13,842 nt of DNA from WRIS01 sp964345475 (GTDB lineage: Bacteria; Actinomycetota; Coriobacteriia; Coriobacteriales; Eggerthellaceae). Below are positions 5,436 through 13,842 of the stretch, in pieces. Numbering within the stretch: the first letter of the stretch is position 1; each line of letters starts with the position of its first letter. The stretch is taken from the NCBI GenBank assembly GCA_964345475.1, contig CAYFQW010000021.1, forward strand, positions 1 to 13,842, in the 5' to 3' direction. Below the pieces are notes generated by a model, which ran no database searches, was not told the origin of the DNA, and saw only the letters and a list, made by a program, of their open reading frames with translations. The translations under genes and the position numbers were made by a program.

Positions 5436-7146
5436 TCCGTCCTCGACCAAGCTGGCCCAAGCGGACCGAGACCTTTTTGCACGTTTGCAGCTTACTCCGG
5501 CGGAAGAATCTGAAACCACCTTTTACGTGGAGAAAACTCAGCTATCATCTGCACTGCACGGTTTATGTGCTGCTGAGTCACACTTCGATTTCCTCGTAGA
5601 CCTCTTCGGCATTGATACGGGCGAAGAAATTGAGGCAGTGTACCTGTTGCGCTCCTTCTCTCGTAATCAAGACATCGTCATAAAAGTAAACCACGCTTAC
5701 GGGGCAATCCTCGAAAGCGTTGGAGATATATTCCCTTCTGCCCTCATGCCCGAGCGCGAACTCTGCGAGCTCTTTGGGCTGAAGCTGGCGAAGCATCCGA
5801 ACCCTAAGCGGCTCTTAACGACCGATGGGTGCCTTCCTTTTCTGCTGAAAGAAACGAAAACGAGGAGCGCTGAAGAGGTTAGGAACCGCGAGGATCAAGT
5901 TATCAGCGAGGAGGAGCTCGAAAGATACGCTGGATCTATTGCCGCAGAAGGGGATTGCCCCTCCCCGGTATTGGCCAATCTGGAAACCCGTGAAACAACG
6001 CCCCTCCATGATGAGGAAATGAGCATCAAGACATCTCCCGAATCTGATGGGATAGCCACCGAGCACATGATTCTCAACATGGGGCCCCAGCATCCTTCTA
6101 CCCACGGGGTCTTACATCTGCAGCTGCAGCTCGACGGAGAGCTCATTATACAAGGTGAGGCCATCATAGGTCAGCTTCATCGCGGCATAGAAAAGCTTGC
6201 CGAAGGCCAAAAGTACGCAGCGCTCGGCACCTTGCTGGATAGGGGAGACTATATATCGGGCATACACGGAGAGCTCGCAGTAGCACTTGCTGCAGAAAAC
6301 TTGCTCGAAGTCGAAGTGCCCCGCCGTGCGCAGTGGATACGTAGTTTGACGAGCGAGATAAATCGTATAGCAAGCCATATCACCTGGATGGGGCCGTGTG
6401 CTTTGGACGCCGGCATGATGGGCCTGTTTCTGTATATGTTTAAAGATCGCGAGGACCTCTTAGATATCCTCGAGGATATCAGCGGCCAGCGTATGATGTT
6501 TAATTACATCCGGCCTGGCGGTGTTCTGCGAGACATTACACCCACCTCTGTCGAAAAGATTAAAGCCTTCGCCTCTACCTTCTCTAAGCGTATGGACGAG
6601 CACGAAGAGTACGTTTTAGGGAATGAGATTTTCCTCTCGCGTGCACGAAACGTCGGGGTAATCAGCCCTGAGATGGCTCTAGCCCACAGCTTGACCGGTG
6701 CTAACCTGCGTGCAAGTGGAGGCACTTGGGATGTGAGGCGCGATCGGCCCTATGCCGCCTATCAGGAATTAGATTTCGAAGTTCCCACGGCGGACGAAGG
6801 CGATGTGCTCGCAAGGTTTCGCGTGCGAATAGCAGAAATGCGGCAGTCGCTGCGTATCATCGAGCAATGTATCGAAGGTATGCCTGAAGGCGAGGTTATG
6901 GCGAAGCTTCCTAAGGTGCTTCGTGTGCCAGCAGGCGAATCGTATGCAAGTGTGGAATCTCCCCGAGGGGAAATGGGAATCTATCTTGTTTCAAGAGGAG
7001 ATGATAAGCCCTACCGTATGCGAAATAGGCCACCGGCCTTGTTTGCCCTGGGAGCAGGAGAGGCAATGCTTTCAAATATCTTGTTGGCCGATGCCGTGCT
7101 TTCTCTGGGAAGCCTCGACTTTGTGTTAGGAGAAATCGACCGATGA
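5428..7146 (+). CDS. nuoCD: NADH-quinone oxidoreductase fused subunit C/D
   Basis: This 572-residue protein joins NuoC and NuoD of the peripheral arm. NuoC (about 20-142) ends with the family motif ERELCELFGL (110-119) and KHPNPKRLL. A charged linker of about 65 residues follows. NuoD (from about 210) begins with the quinone-site signature GPQHPSTHG (219-227) and continues with LHRGIEKLAE and DRGDY (Tyr275, equivalent to the quinone-contacting tyrosine). It later has GGTWDVRRDRPYAAY and ends in LGEIDR. The NuoC part is more divergent than the NuoD part. The fusion is known from enterobacterial NuoCD (about 600 residues), but C and D are separate in many 11-subunit operons. An ATG at 6019 near the NuoD start lacks a well-spaced binding site, so separate NuoD synthesis is unlikely. 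The stop overlaps the nuoH start as ATGA. Confidence 0.95.
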   Translation: MSNPSSTKLAQADRDLFARLQLTPAEESETTFYVEKTQLSSALHGLCAAESHFDFLVDLFGIDTGEEIEAVYLLRSFSRNQDIVIKVNHAYGAILESVGDIFPSALMPERELCELFGLKLAKHPNPKRLLTTDGCLPFLLKETKTRSAEEVRNREDQVISEEELERYAGSIAAEGDCPSPVLANLETRETTPLHDEEMSIKTSPESDGIATEHMILNMGPQHPSTHGVLHLQLQLDGELIIQGEAIIGQLHRGIEKLAEGQKYAALGTLLDRGDYISGIHGELAVALAAENLLEVEVPRRAQWIRSLTSEINRIASHITWMGPCALDAGMMGLFLYMFKDREDLLDILEDISGQRMMFNYIRPGGVLRDITPTSVEKIKAFASTFSKRMDEHEEYVLGNEIFLSRARNVGVISPEMALAHSLTGANLRASGGTWDVRRDRPYAAYQELDFEVPTADEGDVLARFRVRIAEMRQSLRIIEQCIEGMPEGEVMAKLPKVLRVPAGESYASVESPRGEMGIYLVSRGDDKPYRMRNRPPALFALGAGEAMLSNILLADAVLSLGSLDFVLGEIDR

Positions 7147-8120
7147 ATCCTATGCTTCAAGCCCTCCTCCTTTTCTTGGCGGCTTTGGGCCTGCTCTTGC
7201 TCAACGGCGTGGTCATGATTTGGATGCTGAGAAAAGTTCTCGGGTTTTTGCACTTGCGCCTCGGGCCGATGGTCCAAGGCCCTCAGGGCATAACGCAAAC
7301 CCTGTTCGACGTTGTGAAGCTCTTGTCGAAAGAAGACATTACCCCGAGGGCTGTCGATAAGGTTCTCTTTTTCCTTGCACCAGGAATAGTGTTCGTACCT
7401 TCGCTTATGGCGTATATGGTGCTTCCTTTTTCGGATACCTGGGTTATCGCAGATTTTAACCTGGGGCTCCTTTTTGTTTTTGCAGTCATGTCGCTTATCC
7501 CCTTGGGCTTTTTAGCCGCTGGCTGGTCCTCGAATAACAAGTGGTCTCTTATTGGGGCGGCGCGCGTGGTGGGCGCCCAAATAAGCTATGAAGTCCCTTT
7601 GCTTTTGTCGGTCATTCCCGTGGTCATGCTGGCAGGATCTTTGAACCTTAACGATATCGTGGAGGCTCAGAGCAATTACTGGTTCTTTCTGCATCTGCCT
7701 GCTTTCCTGATCTTCTTTATTGCCGGTCTTATAGAAAGCGGGCAAACACCCTTCGATCTCATAGAGGCCGAATCGGAATTAGTGTCGGGCTTTGCCACGG
7801 AGTATTCTGCGATGAAATTCGGCCTCTTGTTCCTTTCGGAATTCAGCAATGTCTTTGTGTTCTCGGCCTTATTGGTAACGCTTTTCTTCGGTGGATGGCA
7901 GGGTGGTTTCGGCATTATCCCGGCCCCTATAGTATTTATGCTCAAAACTTATTTTGGGATATTTGTCATCATGACCATCCGAGGCACCATGCCGCGTATT
8001 CGTGTCGACAAGCTGCTGGCCTTGGGCTGGAAGTTCCTTTTACCCTCCTCACTGGGGGTTATTATGCTCACCGCTGTGCTTATAAAAGTCGTTCCCGCCC
8101 TGAGCGGAGGCCTCCTATGA
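7143..8120 (+). CDS. nuoH: NADH-quinone oxidoreductase subunit H
   Basis: NuoH forms the membrane end of the quinone chamber and the first half-channel toward the antiporter subunits. The 325-residue protein has about eight helices and the family motifs RLGPMVQGPQG (39-49), KEDITP (63-68), ISYE (Glu150), TPFDLIEAESELVSGF (202-217) with Glu208, Glu210 and Glu212, TEY (219-221) and PRIRVDKLLALGWKFLLP (284-301). Length is normal. The residue just before the TPFD segment is Gln201 where an Arg is common (R-x-PFD). In 14-gene operons nuoE-F-G separate D and H; here nuoCD and nuoH overlap by four bases, so those genes are absent from this operon. It also overlaps nuoI by four bases. Confidence 0.95.
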   Translation: MNPMLQALLLFLAALGLLLLNGVVMIWMLRKVLGFLHLRLGPMVQGPQGITQTLFDVVKLLSKEDITPRAVDKVLFFLAPGIVFVPSLMAYMVLPFSDTWVIADFNLGLLFVFAVMSLIPLGFLAAGWSSNNKWSLIGAARVVGAQISYEVPLLLSVIPVVMLAGSLNLNDIVEAQSNYWFFLHLPAFLIFFIAGLIESGQTPFDLIEAESELVSGFATEYSAMKFGLLFLSEFSNVFVFSALLVTLFFGGWQGGFGIIPAPIVFMLKTYFGIFVIMTIRGTMPRIRVDKLLALGWKFLLPSSLGVIMLTAVLIKVVPALSGGLL

Positions 8121-8626
8121 AACGGTTGTACGGGTGGGGCATTATACGAAGCATGGTCATTGCCTATAAAAATTTGTTTAGAAAGAAAATCACGGTTCAG
8201 TATCCCTTTGAAAAGATTGAGCTGCCCGAGCGTGCGCGCTGGTCGGTCGAGCATAAGTTTTTTGAAACAGGCGAGCCTAAATGCACAGCTTGCAAATTGT
8301 GCGAACGGGCCTGCCCCAACTTTATTATCGATATTAATCTTTCTGTCAACGAAGACAGAAGCAAGCACATCAATTATTGGAGGTACGAGCTTGGTGCCTG
8401 CATGATGTGCGGCATCTGCGTTGAAACGTGCCCCTTCGATGCGATTTATATGAGCCATAATTACGAGCTGGCGCGTATCGACCCCGATAAACTCACGTAC
8501 AACCTGCTTGAGAACGTCGATGCTGCCCAGGGGAAAAAACCTGCAAGTGCAGCCAGGAAAAAAGCAGCAGAATCCCAGGCGGAAGCTACGAAGGAGCCGA
8601 AGGAGGAAGGTGCATCCCATGAGTGA
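8117..8626 (+). CDS. nuoI: NADH-quinone oxidoreductase subunit I
   Basis: NuoI is a ferredoxin-like subunit that carries two [4Fe-4S] clusters (N6a, N6b) and relays electrons to N2 in NuoB. The 169-residue product has both CxxCxxCxxxCP motifs: Cys56, 59, 62, 66 and Cys95, 98, 101, 105. The ATG at 8117 overlaps the nuoH stop as ATGA; the reading frame is open further upstream, but that portion overlaps nuoH out of frame. Residues from about 136 form an Ala/Lys/Glu-rich tail that is low in complexity and probably disordered. In an enzyme without NuoEFG, NuoI would lie at the exposed entry for electrons, so a charged tail there may matter. The end overlaps nuoJ by eight bases. Confidence 0.95.
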   Translation: MKRLYGWGIIRSMVIAYKNLFRKKITVQYPFEKIELPERARWSVEHKFFETGEPKCTACKLCERACPNFIIDINLSVNEDRSKHINYWRYELGACMMCGICVETCPFDAIYMSHNYELARIDPDKLTYNLLENVDAAQGKKPASAARKKAAESQAEATKEPKEEGASHE

Positions 8627-9125
8627 AACAGTTAACCTCTTCGCGTTCGCTATTCTTTCACTTGCTCTTCTCGGGGGTGCGATTGGCATGATAGTGGCGA
8701 AATCCATCATGCATTCCGGATTCTGCTTGCTGGGAGTAAGCGTAGCTGCAGCTGGCATCTATTATTTGCTCGGAGCGGATTACGTTGCCCTTGTCCAGCT
8801 CTTGGTCTATGCCGGGGCAGTATCAGTCATCATCATCTTTTCTATCATGATAACTTTACGGCGCAGAGAAGACGCAACAAGGCCGCGGGACTTTTCTTGG
8901 AAGGCTCTGCTCATTGCCGTGCTCTTTGGCGCAATGACGCTTGTCGTCATTTTCTCATTGGTGCTACCCGAAGTGAGTCTGCCTGATGCTGCTCCGAGTT
9001 TCATGGATTTCAGTATTCGCTTGTTTTCTCCCGATGGCTGGGCCCTTCCCTTTGAGCTTGCCTCTGCCGTTTTAACCGTAGCGCTCGTTGGCGCAGTCTG
9101 GTGGTCGGGAAAGGATAGGGATTAA
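8619..9125 (+). CDS. nuoJ: NADH-quinone oxidoreductase subunit J
   Basis: NuoJ is a membrane subunit between the quinone chamber and NuoK, and its third helix takes part in the conformational change during turnover. The 168-residue product has five predicted helices and the family core YVALVQLLVYAGAVSV (55-70) followed by IIIFSIMITL. I chose the ATG at 8619 because a strong GGAGGAAGG lies just upstream and because it matches the family N-terminus. An earlier ATG at 8508 in the same frame lies deep inside nuoI and would add a non-homologous basic stretch. Confidence 0.93.
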   Translation: MSETVNLFAFAILSLALLGGAIGMIVAKSIMHSGFCLLGVSVAAAGIYYLLGADYVALVQLLVYAGAVSVIIIFSIMITLRRREDATRPRDFSWKALLIAVLFGAMTLVVIFSLVLPEVSLPDAAPSFMDFSIRLFSPDGWALPFELASAVLTVALVGAVWWSGKDRD

Positions 9126-9126
9126 T

Positions 9127-9438
9127 ATGGGCGCAGGACTTCAATCTTTCCTTATATTAGCAGCGGCACTGTTTTCGATAGGCCTCTACGGGGCGCTTTC
9201 GAAAAAGTCCACTATTCAAGTGCTTATGTCGCTGGAACTTATGGCTATTGCTGTCAACATTAACCTCCTCGCCTTTTCTCGTTTTGTCACACCCCTCACT
9301 ATGGACGGGCAATATTTCGCAATATTCGCCATGGTTGTTTCGGCGGCAGAAATAGGCCTGGGACTCGCTTTAATCATCGCAATATTTAGAAAAGCGCATA
9401 AAAGCGAAGTGGACGCTTTTGAAGAGCTGAAAGGATAA
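9127..9438 (+). CDS. nuoK: NADH-quinone oxidoreductase subunit K
   Basis: NuoK is the small three-helix membrane subunit of the proton path, related to MrpC of cation antiporters. The 103-residue product has the normal family length and the two membrane carboxylates: Glu37 in MSLELM and Glu75 in SAAEIGLGLA. I chose the ATG at 9127, one base after the nuoJ stop, because the upstream ATG at 9088 would add residues absent from the family; AAAGGATAGGG serves as binding site. The C-terminus has a charged tail, KSEVDAFEELKG. Confidence 0.95.
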   Translation: MGAGLQSFLILAAALFSIGLYGALSKKSTIQVLMSLELMAIAVNINLLAFSRFVTPLTMDGQYFAIFAMVVSAAEIGLGLALIIAIFRKAHKSEVDAFEELKG

Positions 9439-9442
9439 AACG

Positions 9443-11305
9443 ATGTCGTGGACTACCCTTGTTCCCGCTCTTCCCATCCTGGCATTTGTTGCAACGGTAG
9501 CTCTGCCACGTGGCTTGCGCAATGCCAGCCTATGGATACATCTTGCAGCAATCGCGGGCTCAACCGTGCTTGCTGCAGTGGCTCTTTTCCAAGTCGTTTC
9601 GCTTGCGCCTGTGGGCTCGACCGATGTCATCTTTTGGCAAGACTCTATACGGATTGCAAGCTTTGGCAGCAGCTCCCTTGATCCTTCCATGCGCGTCAAC
9701 AGCATGACTACGGTACTTCTCTTTGTGGTATCCCTCGTTGGCTTATGCGTGCAGGTGTTTTCGTTGGGGTATATGAAAGAAGACGAACGCAAGGGCTGGT
9801 ATTTTTCCCTCGTCTCGCTTTTCACAGCTGCTATGTTGAGCTTTGTGCTGGCGGGCGATATGCTTCTGCTCTTCGTATCTTGGGAAATCATGGGCCTCTG
9901 CTCGTATTTTCTTATTGGATTTTGGTTTCAGGAAGACGAGCCCAAAATGGCCTCGCAGAAAGCATTTCTTGTTACCCGCATCGGCGATCTTGGATTCTTC
10001 TTTGCGCTCATGGCAGTGTTTAAGCAGGTGGGCGGCTTCAATCTTGAAACTGTTTTAAGCTCTGTCGGCTCATGGGAGCCCGGTGTGGCCATTGCTGTCG
10101 CTGCCGGACTTCTGCTCGCGGCGATAGGCAAATCGGCGCAGCTGCCTCTTCACGTTTGGCTTCCTGATGCCATGGCGGGACCCACACCAGCTTCAGCGCT
10201 TATCCATGCCGCCACAATGGTTGCATCGGGAGTCTTGCTTATCGCCTTCACTATGCCAATTTTCTTCGAGGCGCCGATTATCCTCACTATCACCCTGTTC
10301 ATAGGCTTGATAACGGCGCTTGCTGCTGGATTAGTTGCCTGCGTGCAAAACGACATAAAGAAGGTTTTAGCCTATTCGACAGTCTCTCAAATTGGGCTCA
10401 TGTTTGCTGCCTTGGGGGTGGGAAGTGTTCCTGCTGCAGTCTTCCACCTTGCAACGCACGCGTTTTTCAAGGCCTTGCTCTTTCTTGCGGCAGGCTCGGT
10501 TATCCATGCAACCCATACGCAAGATATGCGCGACATGGGGGGCTTGCGTAAAAAACTACCCCTCACTTGGATTACTTTCTTAGTAGGATTACTCACCTTG
10601 TCGGGGCTGCCTCCCCTCGCTGGCTTTTTCAGCAAAGACGAGATCGTGCTTTCCTTTGTACACGCCCATATGGAATGGGGGGCTGTTGCCATATTTGCCC
10701 TCTCGGCGCTTACCGCTTTTTACTCCGCCCGCCTCTACTTCGGAGTTTTTGAAGGCCCTCTTTCACACAAGGATTGCCACGAAAGCGAGGCTTCCATGAC
10801 CGGGCCGCTGCTAGTTCTTGCGGCCTTTAGCTTTGGTGCTGGCTGGCTCAGCCCCTTCCTCATGCGCTTTATGGGCTACGAGGGTCAATGGCCAAGCGCG
10901 GGGCTTGTTGCGATATCTTTTGCCGTGGTAGGGCTCGGCTTTGCCCTTGCCTGGTGGCGCTATGGTAGACGGAGCCCGCAGCTAGCCCGCGATGCCAAAG
11001 ACGAAAGGCAAAAGAATTTCTTTATTGTTGCGCTTGAACACAAGCTCTATTTTGATGCGGCGTATCACCAGCTACTTGTTCATCCCTTTTTCAGTTTTTC
11101 AGAAAAACTCTCTCAGTTCGACCACGTGGGAATTGATGGCATAGTAAACGGAGCTGCTTCCTTGAGCACTTGGGCAGGTTCCTGCGTTCGGAAAATTCAA
11201 AACGGGAAGCTCCAAAGCTATCAAAGCTTGGCGGTATTGGCGGCGGTTGTTTTTGTCGTAGGAATCAACCTCGTATTTTTCGTAATCAGCAAGAGCCAGG
11301 GCTAA
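9443..11305 (+). CDS. nuoL: NADH-quinone oxidoreductase subunit L
   Basis: NuoL is the distal antiporter-like proton-pumping subunit. The 620-residue product is full length. It shows FVSWEIMGLCSYFLIGFW with the key Glu148, AAIGKSAQLPLHVWLPDAM with Lys230, and ASALIHAATMV with His254. The C-terminal part after about residue 505 fits the long lateral helix and the terminal anchoring helix (FDAAYHQLL, then the D-x-x-x-IDG region, then the last helix ending FFVISKSQG). The lateral helix runs along the membrane arm and clamps NuoM and NuoN. The start lies four bases after the nuoK stop. Confidence 0.96.
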   Translation: MSWTTLVPALPILAFVATVALPRGLRNASLWIHLAAIAGSTVLAAVALFQVVSLAPVGSTDVIFWQDSIRIASFGSSSLDPSMRVNSMTTVLLFVVSLVGLCVQVFSLGYMKEDERKGWYFSLVSLFTAAMLSFVLAGDMLLLFVSWEIMGLCSYFLIGFWFQEDEPKMASQKAFLVTRIGDLGFFFALMAVFKQVGGFNLETVLSSVGSWEPGVAIAVAAGLLLAAIGKSAQLPLHVWLPDAMAGPTPASALIHAATMVASGVLLIAFTMPIFFEAPIILTITLFIGLITALAAGLVACVQNDIKKVLAYSTVSQIGLMFAALGVGSVPAAVFHLATHAFFKALLFLAAGSVIHATHTQDMRDMGGLRKKLPLTWITFLVGLLTLSGLPPLAGFFSKDEIVLSFVHAHMEWGAVAIFALSALTAFYSARLYFGVFEGPLSHKDCHESEASMTGPLLVLAAFSFGAGWLSPFLMRFMGYEGQWPSAGLVAISFAVVGLGFALAWWRYGRRSPQLARDAKDERQKNFFIVALEHKLYFDAAYHQLLVHPFFSFSEKLSQFDHVGIDGIVNGAASLSTWAGSCVRKIQNGKLQSYQSLAVLAAVVFVVGINLVFFVISKSQG

Positions 11306-11315
11306 GGAGTACACG

Positions 11316-12773
11316 ATGATGCTCAGTCTTATTGTATTTCTTCCGCTCATAGGAACAGCACTTTGTGCAGCGCTCCCTAAAAAGTATGAGACCGCGGCGA
11401 AGTTCATAGCGCTGTTCGTTGCCGGCCTCGACCTGCTCTTAGTTATAGGGCTTACCTTCTCCTTTGATTTCAGCGGCAGTGCCCAGTTTGTTGAGCAGTA
11501 TGTCTGGATGCCGCAATTGGGAATTTCCTATTCGCTCGCTGTAGACGGGATTTCCCTGCCCCTGCTTGTTTTATCAGTGCTGCTCGTGTTTATTGCAATA
11601 ATCATATCGTGGAGGCTCGAATCGAAGCCGCGCTTCTTCTTCGCCATGCTCTTGCTGCTCGAAGTAGGAATGAACGGAGTTTTCCTCGCCTCCGACCTCA
11701 TCCTGTTTTATCTTTTCTGGGAGCTTGTTCTTATCCCCATGTATTTTCTTATCTCCCAGTGGGGAGGCCCCCGGCGCAGTTATGCAGCGCTCAAGTTTTT
11801 CTTATACACCTTCCTCGGTTCAGTGTTTATGCTTATCGGCATCGTGGTGCTGTACTTGAACGTGGGCAGTTTCGATATGGCGGTTGTTGTTCAGGAGGCC
11901 CCGAAGCTTTCCTTTGAATTGCAAACGGGATTGTTCTTCCTGTTCTTCCTCGGCTTTGCAGTTAAGGTGCCTATATGGCCTCTGCACACCTGGCTGCCAG
12001 ATGCCCACGTTGAAGCGTCGACGGCAATTTCTGCCATATTGGCCGGTGTTCTATTGAAAATGGGCCTCTATGGATTCATACGCATCTCTATGCCTATGCT
12101 GCCCGCCGCCTTCATAGAGTGGAGCTGGGTTGTGGCCGTGCTTGCCCTTATCTCTATCATCTATGGAGCTATTGCCGCTTTTGCACAGAGCGATATCAAA
12201 AAGCTTGTTGCGTACTCTTCTGTGTCTCATATGGGCTTTGCGATGTTGGCCCTGTCAACTGTGTCAGTTATCGGCGTCGATGCTGCTTTGGCGGTGGGCT
12301 TCAGCCACGGGCTTATATCTGCCTTGCTCTTCTTGCTTATCGGCATGATATACGACCGCGCGCATACGCGCGAAAGGTCGAAGATATCGGGGCTCTGGAA
12401 GGCAGAACCGGTTATAGGCGGCCTGCTTGTGTTTGCCTCCGTTGCCTCTATGGGTATTCCCGGACTCTCGGGTTTTGTTGGCGAATTCCTCACTTTGTTG
12501 GCGGCCTGGAGCTCTAGCCTGCCGTGGTGGATGGCCATTCTTGCCCTTTGCGGCGTTTTGCTGAGCGCGGTTTACATGCTGGCCCTGCTCAAGGACGTAG
12601 CCTTTGGGCAGGTATCGGATAGCCTGAAGCATATCCCTTCAATCTTCCCTCGAGAAATACTTGCCGTTATTGCTCTGGTGGTTTTGATTGTGGCCATGGG
12701 CGTTTATTGGAATCTCTTGCTCAATGTTGTTGACCCGAGTGCCCAGCTGCTTTTACAAATGATGGAGGTCTAA
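11316..12773 (+). CDS. nuoM: NADH-quinone oxidoreductase subunit M
   Basis: NuoM is the middle antiporter-like proton pump, with about 14 helices. The 485-residue product has FYLFWELVLIPMYFLISQWG with Glu136, FAVKVPIWPLHTWLPDAHVE with Lys217, and GVLLKMGLYGF with Lys248. It then carries SDIKKLVAYSSVSHMG, a family signature in the second half-channel. Length is close to the usual 480-510. The start is preceded by TAAGGAG at good spacing, ten bases after nuoL. Two ATG codons are adjacent at the start; the first is used here. Confidence 0.96.
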   Translation: MMLSLIVFLPLIGTALCAALPKKYETAAKFIALFVAGLDLLLVIGLTFSFDFSGSAQFVEQYVWMPQLGISYSLAVDGISLPLLVLSVLLVFIAIIISWRLESKPRFFFAMLLLLEVGMNGVFLASDLILFYLFWELVLIPMYFLISQWGGPRRSYAALKFFLYTFLGSVFMLIGIVVLYLNVGSFDMAVVVQEAPKLSFELQTGLFFLFFLGFAVKVPIWPLHTWLPDAHVEASTAISAILAGVLLKMGLYGFIRISMPMLPAAFIEWSWVVAVLALISIIYGAIAAFAQSDIKKLVAYSSVSHMGFAMLALSTVSVIGVDAALAVGFSHGLISALLFLLIGMIYDRAHTRERSKISGLWKAEPVIGGLLVFASVASMGIPGLSGFVGEFLTLLAAWSSSLPWWMAILALCGVLLSAVYMLALLKDVAFGQVSDSLKHIPSIFPREILAVIALVVLIVAMGVYWNLLLNVVDPSAQLLLQMMEV

Positions 12774-13842
12774 GTGTTAGGCTATGAGCTTATAATTCCC
12801 CAGGCGCTGCTGCTTATCGGTGCTTTGCAAGCACTGTTTGCCGGGCATCGTTCGTATAGCGAAAAGACCGCCGCTTGGCTGGGCGCCATATGCGCTGCTG
12901 CGGCAGCTGTGTTCATCTTATTTCTTCCGCTTAACGTCTCTGGGCCTTTTGGCGAGCGATTGGTTTTTGATGAGCTTGCTCGCCTGACGCACATCATCGT
13001 ACTTGTTCTCGTCGTTATTTGGCTGCTCTGGACTTCCGGTGGCACGAAGGAGCCAAGCCGTGAGGCAATTTCACTGGTGCTCTTCACGGCCATAGGGGCC
13101 CTGTTTCTTGCTGAGGCACGTGAAATGATTACCGTTATCGTTTCCTTAGAGCTTTCTACGTTGCCCGCCTATGTCTTGCTTGGCTATAAAAGAGGCGACA
13201 TCCGCAACTTGGAAGGTGCCCTCAAGTATTTCCTCTTTTCGATGCTCACCACCTTGCTCACCATGTTTGGTTTCTCGTATTTGTACGGGCTTTCGGGGAC
13301 GACCTTCTATGAGGGCCTCTCCCTTGCCGGTGGCGGCATGGTAAGCGTGTTTACGATAAGCCTTGTGTTGGTGGGGCTTTTTGCGAAAGTTTCAGCGACT
13401 CCTTTTCACTTCTGGGCTCCCGATGCCTACGAAGGCGCAAGCCCGTGGATAATAGCCTTCATTTCAACCGTGCCGAAAGTTGCCGGAACAATAGCTATCG
13501 TTCGCTTGCTTGACGCCGTTAGCGCGGGATTTCCCGAATTGCCTTTCGTTGTTGGTGCCGTTGCCGCAGCCTCGATGATTGTTGGAAACCTCGGAGCGCT
13601 GCTCCAAAGCGACCTGCGCAGGCTTATGGCATATTCCGGCATAGCCCATGCCGGATATCTTTTGCTCGGAGTAGTTGTTGTTTCGGAGGCGGGCATGCTT
13701 GCCTCGGTCCTGTATGTGGGTGTGTACGCGATTGCAAGCATGGGTATCATGTTCGTGAGCGCGGAAGAAGGACCACGCGTCTCCGACTTCAACGGCTTAG
13801 CCCAAAGACGTCCTGTTGCCGCATGGGGGAGCGTTGCGATGC
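12774..13842 (+). CDS. nuoN: NADH-quinone oxidoreductase subunit N (partial)
   Basis: NuoN is the proximal antiporter-like proton pump. The reading frame starts at GTG 12774, directly after the nuoM stop, with ATGGAGG just upstream as binding site, and stays open to the window end (356 codons of a usual 480 or so). It shows SLELSTLPAYVLLGY with Glu126, GLFAKVSATPFHFWAPDAYEGA with Lys205, TVPKVAG with Lys235, and SDLRRLMAYSGIAHAGY (279-295). The 3' end lies outside the window. No in-frame stop was found on hand translation, so the gene appears intact as far as it is visible. The GTG start and zero-base spacing suggest it is translated by ribosomes finishing nuoM. Confidence 0.95.
   Translation, partial: MLGYELIIPQALLLIGALQALFAGHRSYSEKTAAWLGAICAAAAAVFILFLPLNVSGPFGERLVFDELARLTHIIVLVLVVIWLLWTSGGTKEPSREAISLVLFTAIGALFLAEAREMITVIVSLELSTLPAYVLLGYKRGDIRNLEGALKYFLFSMLTTLLTMFGFSYLYGLSGTTFYEGLSLAGGGMVSVFTISLVLVGLFAKVSATPFHFWAPDAYEGASPWIIAFISTVPKVAGTIAIVRLLDAVSAGFPELPFVVGAVAAASMIVGNLGALLQSDLRRLMAYSGIAHAGYLLLGVVVVSEAGMLASVLYVGVYAIASMGIMFVSAEEGPRVSDFNGLAQRRPVAAWGSVAM

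Noticed and set aside
6019..6021. Separate translation start for NuoD inside nuoCD
   Set aside because: The GAGG upstream is only two bases from the ATG, too close to act well, and the frame is continuous with NuoC.

Overview
The window holds two parts. The left third (1-4291) is a small accessory block: a frameshifted LysR-type regulator on the plus strand, then a convergent minus-strand pair, an Amidohydrolase_3 (YtcJ-like) enzyme and an aromatic-type amino acid permease. The right two thirds (4585 to the end) is a tightly packed plus-strand operon for respiratory complex I in the order nuoA-B-CD-H-I-J-K-L-M-N, with nuoN cut by the window edge.

The complex I operon has no nuoE, nuoF or nuoG. 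In 14-gene operons these sit between D and H, but here the fused nuoCD overlaps nuoH by four bases. The encoded enzyme is therefore the 11-subunit type: quinone-reducing connecting arm plus proton-pumping membrane arm, with no NADH-oxidising module in this locus. Electrons probably enter from ferredoxin, flavodoxin or another partner directly at NuoI/NuoB. All NuoA-N reading frames are intact and carry the expected cluster ligands and proton-channel charged residues. The genes overlap or abut by a few bases, so they are almost certainly one transcript. A good -10 box (4468-4473) and a leader with nested inverted repeats (4506-4557) precede nuoA.

The organism is probably an anaerobic or microaerobic actinobacterium of the class Coriobacteriia (Eggerthellales-like). 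This is an inference from the 11-subunit nuo layout, the roughly balanced base composition, and the LysR plus YtcJ-like amidohydrolase plus amino acid permease neighbourhood. No rRNA or other taxonomic marker is present to confirm it.

The most unusual signal lies in the non-coding DNA of the left part. Two separate tandem arrays with the same 13-bp period but different sequence each sit directly in front of the ribosome binding site of a gene: 288-365 before the LysR gene, and 2998-3062 before the amidohydrolase on the minus strand. Because 13 is not a multiple of three they are not coding repeats. Other short repeats occupy the remaining intergenic stretches: TTCCTAGGGC-like decamers at 1335-1428 and three TTAGTA copies at 4296-4320. 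A perfect DnaA-box consensus lies upstream of the nuo promoter. No RNA genes, CRISPR array or insertion sequence were seen.
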